64,000 nt of DNA from Galeopsis tetrahit (lineage: Eukaryota; Streptophyta; Magnoliopsida; Lamiales; Lamiaceae), in NCBI GenBank assembly GCA_963675135.1, contig OY776132.1, positions 65,422,350 through 65,486,349 on the forward strand, read 5' to 3'. Shown piece after piece: positions 36,009 through 45,839 of the stretch. Position numbers and translations under genes: made by a program. The notes under the pieces are model-generated. The model made no database searches, had not been told where the DNA came from, and saw only the letters and a program-made list of their open reading frames with translations. Numbering within the stretch: position 1 is the stretch's first letter; every line of letters starts with the position of its first letter.

Positions 36009-36138
36009 ATTCTCCACATTTAGCTCATAATCGAACTAATCTCCACCAAAATAAAAAACACCAACACTATTCTCCTCAAAGAATAGCCTCCACTACTGAT
36101 CTTCTGCCACAAGAACAGTAGCCTTCTCCTCAGAGGAA

Positions 36139-39100
36139 TTAATGCAGTCCAATAAGTCTAAGACACAAGCCAAACTTTTCTTTTAGCAATGCCTTAGTGA
36201 ACGCATCAGCAGGGTTCTCCTCTATAGCAATCTTCACTACCTGGACCACCCCCTTCTCTACAATATCTCTTACAAAGTACAGCTTCACATCTATATGTTT
36301 AGTTCTCTCATGATACCCCTGATGCTTTGCAAGATGTATTGCACTTTGGTTATCACAGAAGACAGTCACACTTCTTTGTGATATACCAAACTCCTTCAAG
36401 ATCCCCTTAAGCCACATGCTCTCCTTCACTGCTTCAGTCAAGGCCACATATTCTGATTCTGTAGTAGATAATGCAACTACGGACTGATGTATTGACCTCC
36501 ATGATATAGCTGTACCAAATAAGGTGAATACATACCCTGTCAAGGACTTTCTTGTGTCTACATTGGCTGCATAGTCGGCATCAACATATCCCACAAGTGC
36601 TTCTCCCTCATCTGATATCTTCTGAAATTTTAGACCTTTCTCAGCTGATCCCAGAACATATCTCATGACCCACTTAACTGTCTCCCAATGACTTAAGCCT
36701 GGATCACTCATGTATCTGCTGATTACACTCATTGCATGAGTTAAATCTGGTCTACAACACACCATAGCATACATTAAACTCCCTACTGCACTGGCATAAG
36801 GAACCTTACTCATCTGAGTTCTTTCTTGGCTGTTCTTGGGACACATCTGATTGGATAGCTTCTGATGCTGACCAATTGGTGTAGAAACTGACTTAGCTTG
36901 ATGCATCCTGAATCTCTCTAACACCTTCTTCAGATAGGTAGGCTGACTAAGCTGAATTGCTCCCTCAACTCTACTGATCTCCATCCCCAAGATCACTTTA
37001 GCTTCACCAAGATCTTTCATCTCAAACTCTCTTTTGAGAATCTCTTTCACTTGATTGATACTGTTAATAGACTCCCCAGCTATTAACATATCATCAACAT
37101 ACAGCAGAAGATAGGTAACTGAACTTCCAACTCTTCTGAAGTAAACACAGCTGTCATACAAGCTTCTTGCAAAACCAGCTGAGCAAATGTACTCATCAAA
37201 CCTTAAGTACCATTGTCTAGGGCTTTGTTTGAGGCCATAGAGTGATTTTCTGAGTAAGCACACTTTGTCTTCTTCATCTTCTATGTCCAACCCTTCTGGT
37301 ATTTTCATGTAGATCTTCTCATCTAAGGTCCCATGAAGAAATGCTGTGGTCACATCCATTTGATGCAGCTCCAATTCATATTGAGCAACCATAGCCAACA
37401 AGATTCTGATGCTACAATGCTTAACAACAGGAGAGAAGATCTCATTAAAGTCAATACCTTCTTTCTGTGTAAATCCCTTAGCTACAAGCCTTGCCTTGTA
37501 CCTAATCTTGCCACCTCTCTGAGCCTCCACCTTCTTCTTGTAGATCCACTTACACCCAACAAGTTTCTTGTTCTTAGGCCTCTCAACAATCTCCCAAGTC
37601 TGGTTTTTGTTCAGAGATAACAGTTCTTCCTCCATAGCAACTAACCACTTCTCTTTGTCATGGCAGTTGATGGCTTCTGTGTAAGTTTTAGGCTCCAGAG
37701 ACTCCACCTCAAGGGCTGCACATAATGCAAATGATACAATGTCAGCTTGACCATACCTCTGAGGTGGGTGGACTTCTCTTCTGGTTCTGTCCCTAGTGAG
37801 CTGATAGTCATGAAGCTCAGTATCACTATGAGTAGTCTCCTCCTCATCTGGATCAATCTGATCTTCAGTTACTGTTCTGGTTTCAACATGCTCCACCTCA
37901 ACCTGTGTCTCATCTGGTCTGTTGTGTGCTGAACTAGAACTTGCCTCTTCTTTCAATGGCATTCTACTTTCATCAAAAGTTACATCTCTGCTGATAATAC
38001 ACTTCTGCATTCCAGCTTCAAGGCACCACAACCTATACCCTTTCACTCCTAAAGGATACCCTACGAACACACACTTAAAGGCTCGAGGCTCAAGCTTATC
38101 TTGCTTGACATGGGCATATGCTGAACAACCATAAACTCTCAAATTACTGTACTCAGCTGTATGGCCAAACCATAACTCTTCTGGGGTTTTAAATTGCACA
38201 GCTGAGGAAGGGCTTCTGTTTATCAAATAGGCTGCTGTTGACACTGCTTCTCCCCAAAATACTTTAGGCAATCCAGAGCTGCTCAACGTGCATCTAACTC
38301 TCTCAAGCAAAGTCTGGTTCATTCTCTCAACAACTCCATTCTGCTGAGGTGTACCTGGTACTGTTCTGTGCCTCACTATACCCTTCTTCTTGCAGAAAAC
38401 ATTGAACTCTTCTGATATGAATTCCAGCCCATTATCAGTTCTCAAATGTTTGAGCTTCTTTCCAGAGACATTCTCAACCTCAGTGAGCCATTCCTTGAAC
38501 TTTTCAAATGCTTCTGTCTTGGATTTCAGGATAGTGATCCATACCTTTCTTGAGTAGTCATCTATGATAGACATGAAGTATCTCCCACCACTTCTGGTCT
38601 GATTCCTAGCTGGCCCCCATAAATCTGAATGGACATAGTCCAAAATTCCTTTGGTAGAGTGTGAACTCTTCCCAAACTTCAATCTCTTGGATTTCCCAAG
38701 AATGCAGTGCTCACACAAATCAAGCTTTGTGATCTTGTCACCACCTAGCAATCCTTGCTTACTTAGCTCAAGTAGGCCCTTCTCTCCTACATGACCTAGT
38801 CTTCTGTGCCACAACATTGAGTTGTCTTGCACCCTTGCCACATCTGATCTCCCAACTACTGTTCCTCCCTTAAGAAAGTAGAGATCTTGCCTTCTCTCAC
38901 CTTTAAGAACAGTAAATTCCCCCTTTGAAACTCTGAGCTCTCCATCTTCTGACTGGAATTTGTAGCCCATTGAATCCAGCATACCAAGAGATATCAAATT
39001 TCTCTTGAGTTCAGGAACATACCTGACCCTCCTGAGAATCCTCACTACTCCATCATACATCTTCAAGTGTACTGTACCTTCACCTTTGACTTTGCAAGTG

Positions 39101-40110
39101 TGATCATTCCCTAACAACACAGAACCTCCATTCTGATGCTTAAAATCATGAAACCAATCTCTCCTTGGAGTCATGTGGAAAGAACACCCTGAATCTAAAA
39201 TCCAATCCTGCTGTTCTTTAGTGGAAGTGATGGATAGGGACTGAGCTGACTCATAGCCTTCCTGCTCCTTATCTTCTTGGGTTTGATTTGCTTGATTCTT
39301 ATCAACAGGGTTCTTGGGACCAGCTTTTCTCATAAGCTGTTTGTACTTGTAACAAGTACTCTTAAAGTGCCCAGGTTTGTTGCAATGGTGGCATACAACT
39401 TCCCCTTGATTTGACACAGCTGATTTTCCCTTATCAGCTCCCTTGGGTTGACTAGACCCCTTCTTGGAGACAGATTTCTTCTGACCTCCCTTGATTGCCA
39501 ATCCTTCTCCACTACTGCTCTTATCTCCTTGAGATGTTTTATTATGCAGCAGCTTGGACTTGACAGCCAAGATCACATCCTCCAATGTGATTGCCTCCTT
39601 TCTACCATACAAGATGGTGTCCTTTAGGATTTCAAAGGACTTAGGAAGAGCACTCAACAAGATCAGAGCCTTATCCTCTTCATCTAACTTGACATCCAAA
39701 TTCTCCAGATCATCAAGAATCTTGTTGAACTCATCTAGCTGCTCCGTGATGGGTTTGTCATCTCCCATTCTAAAGGCATACAGCTTCTGCTTCGAATAGA
39801 GTCGGTTAGCAAGAGTTTTCACCATATATAACTTCTCAAGCTTATCCCAAACCTCCTTCGCTGTCTTCTCTTTAGCAACCTCCCTCAAGACCTTATCTCC
39901 AAGGCATAGTAGGATCGTGCTTCGAGCTTTTCTGAGCAACTTGCTCTTTTCAGCCGCAGCTGTTGCAGATTCCTCTGCAATCTCTTCGGATTCTTCGAGA
40001 GCCTCGAATAATCCTTGTTGTTCAAGGAGGGCCTGCATCTTGACCTTCCACAGCCCAAAATCTCCAGTGCCTGTAAACTTCTCTATGTTGTACTTGGTAG
40101 AATTCCCCAT
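36139..40110 (-). CDS. Copia gag-pol polyprotein, intact
   Basis: 1,323 uninterrupted residues in copia order. A gag domain with N-terminal FTGTGDFGLWKVKMQALL is followed by a zinc knuckle CHHCNKPGHFKSTC. The protease has ILDSGCSFHM. The gag-pre-integrase HHCC segment is HRRLGH...CEHC. The integrase DDE core shows HSDLWGP, RTDNGLEF and QQNGVVERMNQ. The reverse transcriptase has the YVDD box (LLLYVDDMLIAG). The RNase H has DADYAANVDTR, TTESEY and CDNQSAI. All catalytic landmarks are present and there are no stops or frameshifts, so the element may still be active. The layout resembles the Tork/Tnt1 group, judged by eye. Confidence 0.96.
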   Translation of the reverse strand: MGNSTKYNIEKFTGTGDFGLWKVKMQALLEQQGLFEALEESEEIAEESATAAAEKSKLLRKARSTILLCLGDKVLREVAKEKTAKEVWDKLEKLYMVKTLANRLYSKQKLYAFRMGDDKPITEQLDEFNKILDDLENLDVKLDEEDKALILLSALPKSFEILKDTILYGRKEAITLEDVILAVKSKLLHNKTSQGDKSSSGEGLAIKGGQKKSVSKKGSSQPKGADKGKSAVSNQGEVVCHHCNKPGHFKSTCYKYKQLMRKAGPKNPVDKNQANQTQEDKEQEGYESAQSLSITSTKEQQDWILDSGCSFHMTPRRDWFHDFKHQNGGSVLLGNDHTCKVKGEGTVHLKMYDGVVRILRRVRYVPELKRNLISLGMLDSMGYKFQSEDGELRVSKGEFTVLKGERRQDLYFLKGGTVVGRSDVARVQDNSMLWHRRLGHVGEKGLLELSKQGLLGGDKITKLDLCEHCILGKSKRLKFGKSSHSTKGILDYVHSDLWGPARNQTRSGGRYFMSIIDDYSRKVWITILKSKTEAFEKFKEWLTEVENVSGKKLKHLRTDNGLEFISEEFNVFCKKKGIVRHRTVPGTPQQNGVVERMNQTLLERVRCTLSSSGLPKVFWGEAVSTAAYLINRSPSSAVQFKTPEELWFGHTAEYSNLRVYGCSAYAHVKQDKLEPRAFKCVFVGYPLGVKGYRLWCLEAGMQKCIISRDVTFDESRMPLKEEASSSSAHNRPDETQVEVEHVETRTVTEDQIDPDEEETTHSDTELHDYQLTRDRTRREVHPPQRYGQADIVSFALCAALEVESLEPKTYTEAINCHDKEKWLVAMEEELLSLNKNQTWEIVERPKNKKLVGCKWIYKKKVEAQRGGKIRYKARLVAKGFTQKEGIDFNEIFSPVVKHCSIRILLAMVAQYELELHQMDVTTAFLHGTLDEKIYMKIPEGLDIEDEEDKVCLLRKSLYGLKQSPRQWYLRFDEYICSAGFARSLYDSCVYFRRVGSSVTYLLLYVDDMLIAGESINSINQVKEILKREFEMKDLGEAKVILGMEISRVEGAIQLSQPTYLKKVLERFRMHQAKSVSTPIGQHQKLSNQMCPKNSQERTQMSKVPYASAVGSLMYAMVCCRPDLTHAMSVISRYMSDPGLSHWETVKWVMRYVLGSAEKGLKFQKISDEGEALVGYVDADYAANVDTRKSLTGYVFTLFGTAISWRSIHQSVVALSTTESEYVALTEAVKESMWLKGILKEFGISQRSVTVFCDNQSAIHLAKHQGYHERTKHIDVKLYFVRDIVEKGVVQVVKIAIEENPADAFTKALLKEKFGLCLRLIGLH

Positions 40111-40153
40111 CTTCGATCTGCAGCTACTTCAGTTTCCCACAGACGGCGCCAAT

Positions 40154-41078
40154 TGTCAAGTAATTCTGGTAGGTTAAACGTCTCCAACCAAGTAGAATAC
40201 TTGAAGATATAAGAAATAACTGCTCTAGGATAGTAATTCAAAAAGTAAGCAACGAGACAAACAGCACACAAGAATTTAAGTGGTTCGATCAATGTGATCT
40301 ACATCCACTGGACCAGAGTAGTACTTCTTTGATTGATAAAGAATGTTTACACACTCATTCACTCGGAATAGGATATTTCCTCACTTCACTCGTGAACTCA
40401 CACAACTCAAAGATTACAAAACGTACTACAATTCCTCATCCTCCAACCTTTACAATGTACAAAACAAGAGTATATAAAGACCAAAGGTAGTTGCTGCTGT
40501 TAGGAACTGTTTTGAGTAGTTATCAACCGTTTGCAACCGCTTGTAACAACCCATGTGCTCTGTTATTGCCCAACTGAAATGGTAGTTATGCCCTCAAGTT
40601 GTTGTAACTGTAAAACAGTTAGTTAAACTAACTAACTTCGAACCAGAAGACTTGCCCATAAAGATCAGATCACTACTTAGTGTTCTGATACCCAACTCTT
40701 CTGCTCTGATGATCAAAAGCTAACTCTGCTGATAGACTTCATACTATGCTGATCTTAACTGCACTGACCAAGTACTGTGCTGACCCAAGCACTGTGCTGA
40801 CCTGGTACTGTGCTGACCCAAGTACTGTGCTGATCTGGTACTGAGCTGATCTACTCTGCTGAAGTACTGATCTTGGTACACTCTGCTGAAGTACTGATCT
40901 TAGTCCAGTACTGTGCTGATCTTACTGTGCTGATCCCAACTGTGCTGAACTCTAAGCATCACCTTCTCATCTGATTGAAACCCTTCAACTCATCTGATAA
41001 GGCCTAAGTCATCTTATCTGATCCTATCAGCTCAGTAGTTTACTGTGCTGATTTTGAGATTATGAGATAACATTCACA
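40154..41078 (-). repeat. 5' LTR of the nested copia (925 bp)
   Basis: High-coordinate LTR of the minus-strand element, same length as the other. The primer site lies just inside at 40135-40151 (TGGCGCCGTCTGTGGGA on the minus strand, two bases from the LTR), complementary to a tRNA ending GGCGCCA rather than the usual initiator-Met primer. I cannot name the tRNA with certainty. Confidence 0.95.
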
Positions 41079-42148
41079 TTTATCTTTCTTGGATAGACTC
41101 TTTCCTCTGGACTCTGATCTGCCACGATTGATCTTGTCAGAATCCGATGCCTCCAATCTGTTCTTGTACATAATCTGTTCATTGAAAACTAGATCTCTAC
41201 TGTGAATAATCTTTCGGTTATTCTCATCCCAGAGTTTATAACCGAACTCATCACCACCATAATCAATGAACGTACACTTAACAGATTTAGCATCACTGCA
41301 AGAGTGGAATGATGCTCCAAAATTCAACACCCATGATTCTACCGGACTACTGACACTCAAGACCAACGCGTCTCCAATATCAACTTTGGTTGCGTTTGCT
41401 GTCTTCTTCTCGTCCTGTCCCTTCCTGTTTTTCTTGGGTGCAGAACACTGGTTTCCGTTGTGACCAAACTCATCACAATTCCAGCACTGGGTCGAGTCTT
41501 TATTTTTCTTGGATTGACTCTTTCCTCTGGACTCTGATCTGCCACGATTCTGCCTACCCTTCGATCTGCCCCCTTCTTCCGTGTTCAGCGTTGACCCTGA
41601 AGTGGATTCGGATTCTTTCCTGCGAACCTCCTCGCTAATCATCAGATCCCTCACTTCGTCAAACTTTAGTTTATCTTTCGCGGATGAAGCGCTAACTGTG
41701 GCAGCCCAACTATCTGGCAAAGAAGATAACAAAACTAAAGCAAGTACCTCGCCACTGAAGTCGATCACGACAGAACACAACTGTCCAATGATCCTGTTGA
41801 ACTCGTTCACGTGTTGCTGCACGGGTGTGCTCTCCGACATCCTGAGATTGAACAACCGTCTGATCAAGTGAACTTTGTTCGCCGTTGTGGACTTCTCCCT
41901 TGCGGACTTGACTTTAGTCGTGTGATAGGCTACGTTCATGGACAACGATAAACGTATTGCACTCATCGCCTTTCTGTTCAACAGATTCCACTCCTTCTGT
42001 TCCATCTTTTCGGGTTTCTCCTTCTCCTCTAGGGGCACATACAGATTTTTACCGTAAAGGTAATCCTCGATCTACATCTTCCACAACCAGAAATCTTCTC
42101 GTCGCTCATCGTGTCTGCTCCCTCTAAACCCGAGGCTCTGATACCAAT
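41040..42148 (-). pseudogene. Gag frame of unit 2, interrupted by nonsense codon and copia insertion
   Basis: Same coding region as unit 1, but codon CAG of KMQIEDY is TAG (42072-42074). The downstream open part (from 42038) runs through the first module and then into the nested copia LTR at 41078. The remainder of the gag frame resumes left of the copia at 35083 and continues to about 34464. Confidence 0.85.
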
Positions 42149-42568
42149 TGTTAGGAAATAAACACACGCACACGATGACGATAAGAAAATAACACGACAT
42201 TTGTTTACCCAGTTCGTCTTTCGACTACGTCTGGGGGCGATGCCAACCCAGGTATTTCACTATGTGTTTTGGATGCGCAATGATTACAAAGAGAGAACAT
42301 CTATTTATAATAGAAAACTTGTCATAATTAACCCAACGCTTATTAGGAAAAGACTTGTTCCCTACTCCAAGCCATTAGGAACAAACTTACCATAATTAAC
42401 CCTAAGTCTATTAGGAAAAGACTTGTTCCCTACTCCAAGCGAACAAACTTGCCATAATTATCCCTAAGCCTATTAGGAAAAACTTGCTCCCCACTTCAGG
42501 CCCGTTAGGATCAAACTTGTCCTACACTCCAAGCCCGTTAGGATCAATTCAGGCTCCACACTCCAACA
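42149..42568 (-). repeat. LTR-B of the tandem array (420 bp)
   Basis: Same length as LTR-A, and I count only two substitutions between them (GCCAAGCC/GCCAACCC and ATTAACCC/ATTATCCC). It is shared by units 1 and 2, with the same primer site on its low side and purine tract on its high side. Confidence 0.92.
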
Positions 42569-42712
42569 ATCTCCCACTTGGAGACTGAATTCTCCATGTA
42601 ACCATATCTTCTTGATTCTCCTCCCGTATCCACCTGGCATCGCCAAACCTTAAACTCCTTTTATTTTAGCACAAGTCCAACAAACTCCACCTTGATAAAA
42701 TAAAAGAAAATT

Positions 42713-43321
42713 TCATTGTCTTCACCGACAAACATGATTCTTAAACCAAAAAACCAACATTCTCAACATAGAGAATACATACTCCACTATAAGAGTAGAA
42801 CACTTAGAATCGCCCATTCTAAGAATTTCCTTCGGCATTGTCTTCACCGACAAACATGATTCTTAAACCAAAGAACCAACATTCTCAACATAGAGAATAC
42901 CTACTCCACCATATGAGTAGAACACTTAGAATCACCCATTCTAAGAATTTCCTTCGGCATTGTCTTCACCGACAAACATGATTCTTAAACCAAAGAACCA
43001 ACATTCTCAACATAGAGAATACCTACTCCACCATAAGAGTAGAACACTTAGAATCACCCATTCTAAGAATTTCCTTCGACGTTGTCTTCACCGACAAACA
43101 TGATTCTTAAACCAAAGAATCAACATTCTCAACATAAAGAATACCTACTCCACCATAAGAGTAGAACACTTAGAATCACCCATTCTAAGAATTTCCTTCG
43201 GCGTTGTCTTCACCGACATGGTTTAAGAACCAACATTCTCAACATAGAGAATACCTACTCCACCATAAGAGTAGAACACTTAGAATCACCCATTCTAAGA
43301 ATTTCTTTCGGCATTGTCTTC
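42713..43321 (-). repeat. 122-bp minisatellite in unit 1 (five copies)
   Basis: Same array and same copy number as in unit 2, at the equivalent position, including the shortened fifth copy. The repeat array therefore predates the tandem duplication of the element. Confidence 0.92.
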
Positions 43322-43354
43322 ACCGTATCCGCCTGGCATCGACAATCCTTATCT

Positions 43355-45091
43355 TCAAGTTTCAAGGCCAATTGAAGCTATGCATAGCTTCAACTTCTCT
43401 AAGGTCGCTACCTTAGTAAATAACAAGTAGTAGTTAAATGACGAATACCTATTCGGTGCACGTCGCCCTCTAACTGGTCTCTGCAGCAGATTCTCTAGTG
43501 GTGGTGGGGTCCTAGGTTCTTCAACAAGAACCTCTTCTTCATTCTGACTCTCCTTACTCCCACTCGAGTTTGAGATGTCTAACTCAACCTCCTGGGTATT
43601 GGTCTTGTCAGAATCTGATGCCTCCAATTTGTTCTTGTACATAACCTGTTCATTGAAAACTACATCTGTGCTGCGAATAATATTTCGGTTATTCTCAACC
43701 CAAAGTGTATAACCGAACTCATCACCACCATAACCAATGAACGTACACTTAACAAATTTAGCATCACTGCAAGAGTAGAATGATACTCCAGAATCCAACA
43801 CCCAGAGTTCTACCGGACAACTCACACTAAAGACCAACGCGTCTCCAACATCAACTGTGGTTGCGTTTGCTGTCTTCTTCTCGTTCTGTCCCTTCCTGTT
43901 TTTCTTGGGTGATGGACACTGGTTCCTGTAGTGACCAAACTCATCACAATTCCAGCACTGGATCGAGTCTTTATCTTTCTTGGATTGACTCTTTCCTCTG
44001 GACTCTGATCTGCCACGATTGATCTTGTCAGAATCCGATGCCTCCAATTTGTTCTTGTACATAATCTGTTCATTGAAAACTAGATCTCTACTGTGAATAA
44101 TCTTTCGGTTATTCTCATCCCAGAGTTTATAACCGAACTCATCACCACCATAATCAATGAACGTACACTTAACAGATTTAGCATCACTGTAAGAGTGGAA
44201 TGATGCTCCAAAATTCAACACCCATGATTCTACCGGACTACTGACACTCAAGACCAACGCGTCTCCAATATCAACTTTGGTTGCGTTTGTTGTCTTCTTC
44301 TCGTCCTGTCCCTTCCTGTTTTTCTTGGGTGCTGAACACTGGTTTCCGTTGTAACCAAACTCATCACAATTCCAGCACTGGGTCGAGTCTTTATCTTTCT
44401 TGGATTGACTCTTTCCTCTGGACTCTGATCTGCCACGATTCTGCCTACCCTTCGATCTGCCCCCTTCTTCCGTGTTCAGCGTTGACCCTGAAGTGGATCC
44501 GGATTCTTTCCTGCGAACCTCCTCGCTAATCATCAGATCCCTCACTTCGTCAAACTTTAGTTTATCTTTCGCGGATGAAGCGCTAACTGTGGCAGCCCAA
44601 CTATCTGGCAAAGAAGATAACAAAACTAAAGCAAGTACCTCGCCACTGAAGTCGATCACGACAGAACACAACTGTCCAATGATCCTGTTGAACTCGTTCA
44701 GGTGTTGCTGCACGGGTGTGCTCTCCGACATCCTGAGATTGAACAACCGTCTGATCAAGTGAACTTTGTTCGCCGTTGTGGACTTCTCCCTTGCGGACTT
44801 GACTTTAGTCGTGTGATAGGCTACGTTCATGGACAACGATAAACGTATTGCACTCATCGCCTTTCTGTTCAACAGATTCCACTCCTTCTGTTCCATCTTT
44901 TCGGGTTTCTCCTTCTCCTCTAGGGGCACATACAGATTTTTACCGTAAAGGTAATCCTCGATCTGCATCTTCCACAACCCGAAATCTTCTCGTCGCTCAT
45001 CGTGTCTGCTCCCTCTGAACCCGAGGCTCTGATACCAGTTGTTAGGAAATAAACACACGCACACGATGACGATAAGAAAATAACACGACAT
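43355..45091 (-). CDS. Gag polyprotein of the non-autonomous element, unit 1 (intact frame)
   Basis: A 578-codon open frame. Its first codons lie inside LTR-C, so the true start is probably the internal Met of WKMQIEDYL. Residues about 40-200 form a copia gag domain (EFNRIIGQL; LLSSLPDSW). Then a 140-residue module is present twice in tandem (about 218-357 and 358-497; DNA period 420 bp, 44021-44440 and 43601-44020). Each holds a CCHC knuckle, a protease vestige and an integrase C-terminal piece (GDEFGYxLW). The upstream module has Tyr for the knuckle His and NFG where the protease DSG should be; the downstream module keeps both. The frame ends with a linker-like PVRGRRAPNRYS. Reverse transcriptase is absent. 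Confidence 0.85.
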   Translation of the reverse strand: MSCYFLIVIVCVCLFPNNWYQSLGFRGSRHDERREDFGLWKMQIEDYLYGKNLYVPLEEKEKPEKMEQKEWNLLNRKAMSAIRLSLSMNVAYHTTKVKSAREKSTTANKVHLIRRLFNLRMSESTPVQQHLNEFNRIIGQLCSVVIDFSGEVLALVLLSSLPDSWAATVSASSAKDKLKFDEVRDLMISEEVRRKESGSTSGSTLNTEEGGRSKGRQNRGRSESRGKSQSKKDKDSTQCWNCDEFGYNGNQCSAPKKNRKGQDEKKTTNATKVDIGDALVLSVSSPVESWVLNFGASFHSYSDAKSVKCTFIDYGGDEFGYKLWDENNRKIIHSRDLVFNEQIMYKNKLEASDSDKINRGRSESRGKSQSKKDKDSIQCWNCDEFGHYRNQCPSPKKNRKGQNEKKTANATTVDVGDALVFSVSCPVELWVLDSGVSFYSCSDAKFVKCTFIGYGGDEFGYTLWVENNRNIIRSTDVVFNEQVMYKNKLEASDSDKTNTQEVELDISNSSGSKESQNEEEVLVEEPRTPPPLENLLQRPVRGRRAPNRYSSFNYYLLFTKVATLEKLKLCIASIGLET

Positions 45092-45458
45092 TTGTTTACC
45101 CAGTTCGTCTTTCGACTACGTCTGGGGCGATGCCAAGCCAGGTATTTCACTATGTGTTTTGGATGCGCAATGATTACAAAGAGAGAACATCTATTTATAA
45201 TAGAAAACTTGTCATAATTAACCCAACGCTTATTAGGAAAAGACTTGTTCCCTACTCCAAGCCATTAGGAACAAACTTACCATAATTAACCCTAAGTCTA
45301 TTAGGAAAAGACTTGTTCCCTACTCCAAGCGAACAAACTTGCCATAATTAACCCCAAGCCTATTAGGAAAAACTTGCTCCCCACTCCAGACCCGTTAGGA
45401 TCAAACTTGTCCTACACTCCAAGCCCGTTAGGATCAATTCAGGCTCCACACCCCAACA
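45040..45458 (-). repeat. LTR-C, outer 5' LTR of the array (419 bp)
   Basis: It differs from LTR-A by a one-base deletion (GGGG versus GGGGG near 45,125) and a handful of substitutions, such as CACCCCAACA at its end. It is followed by single-copy DNA starting TATAT. No matching duplication exists at the array's left end, which is truncated. Confidence 0.92.
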
Positions 45459-45677
45459 TATATTACGATTGTATAGTCATTATTTGATTTATCTTGTTCA
45501 TAGAAATGACAATAATTTAACTCACAGTTTTGTTAGCTAGGGTCTTTCTTAAACTTCATGATTGGGAACCTCAAACTATTATAAACGGTCAATTTAATAA
45601 CTTTTATTCTTATGAACGGCCCATTCATTAATATTTCTTATTCTGCAATTTTTTTAAGTTATAGAAGTTCTTTAGTT

Positions 45678-45825
45678 TTTTTTGTTTTTTATGAAAGTTA
45701 AATACCCATCCCTTTTTTTTCTTCCCATGAGTCGAACGCAGGACATTTCCCCTCCTCATGACTCGAACGCAGGACATAAGGCCTAGGTAGTGGTGCTCTA
45801 ACCATTTGAGCTATCCCACTTTGTC
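45678..45825 (-). mobile_element. tRNA-derived SINE, copy 2, with 14-bp target duplication
   Basis: The 148-bp insertion is flanked by a perfect duplication GAAGTTCTTTAGTT (45664-45677 and 45826-45839). On the minus strand it starts with the tRNA-like head GTGGGATAGCTCAAATGG, has a B-box TTCGAGTC, and ends in an A-rich tail. The B-box region (GTCCTGCGTTCGA) is duplicated about 30 bp downstream, unlike copy 1 at 5939. Clean flanks and tail show recent L1-type mobilisation. Confidence 0.92.
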
Positions 45826-45839
45826 GAAGTTCTTTAGTT

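Larger units (their letters stand above)
35084..41078 (-). mobile_element. Young autonomous Ty1/copia retrotransposon nested in unit 2
   Basis: A 5,995-bp element with two 925-bp LTRs (35084-36008 and 40154-41078), each TG...CA. A perfect 5-bp duplication TTTAT occurs at 35079-35083 and 41079-41083. The internal region encodes one uninterrupted gag-pol. The uninterrupted target is visible in unit 1 at about 43,970. I count two differences between the LTRs over 925 bp, so the insertion is recent and later than the array. Confidence 0.96.
31886..45458 (-). mobile_element. Tandem array of a gag-only, non-autonomous copia-type LTR retrotransposon
   Basis: Reading right to left: LTR-C (45040-45458), unit 1 (42569-45039, 2,471 bp), LTR-B (42149-42568), unit 2 (33678-35083 plus 41084-42148, also 2,471 bp without the nested copia and one copy of its target duplication), LTR-A (33258-33677), and truncated unit 3 (31886-33257). 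Each inner LTR has a tRNA-iMet-type primer site on its low side and a purine tract on its high side, so it serves two units. Units encode gag, zinc knuckles, a protease vestige and an integrase C-terminal vestige, but no reverse transcriptase or RNase H. Unequal LTR recombination best explains the structure. Confidence 0.88.

Noticed and set aside
35084..41078. Copia as the autonomous partner that built the array
   Set aside because: LTRs and primer sites are unrelated, and the copia is a later, independent insertion into unit 2.
45040..45091. Gag start within LTR-C (MSCYFLIV...)
   Set aside because: These codons are LTR sequence and primer-site DNA read through in frame. The gag-like sequence begins only after the primer site.
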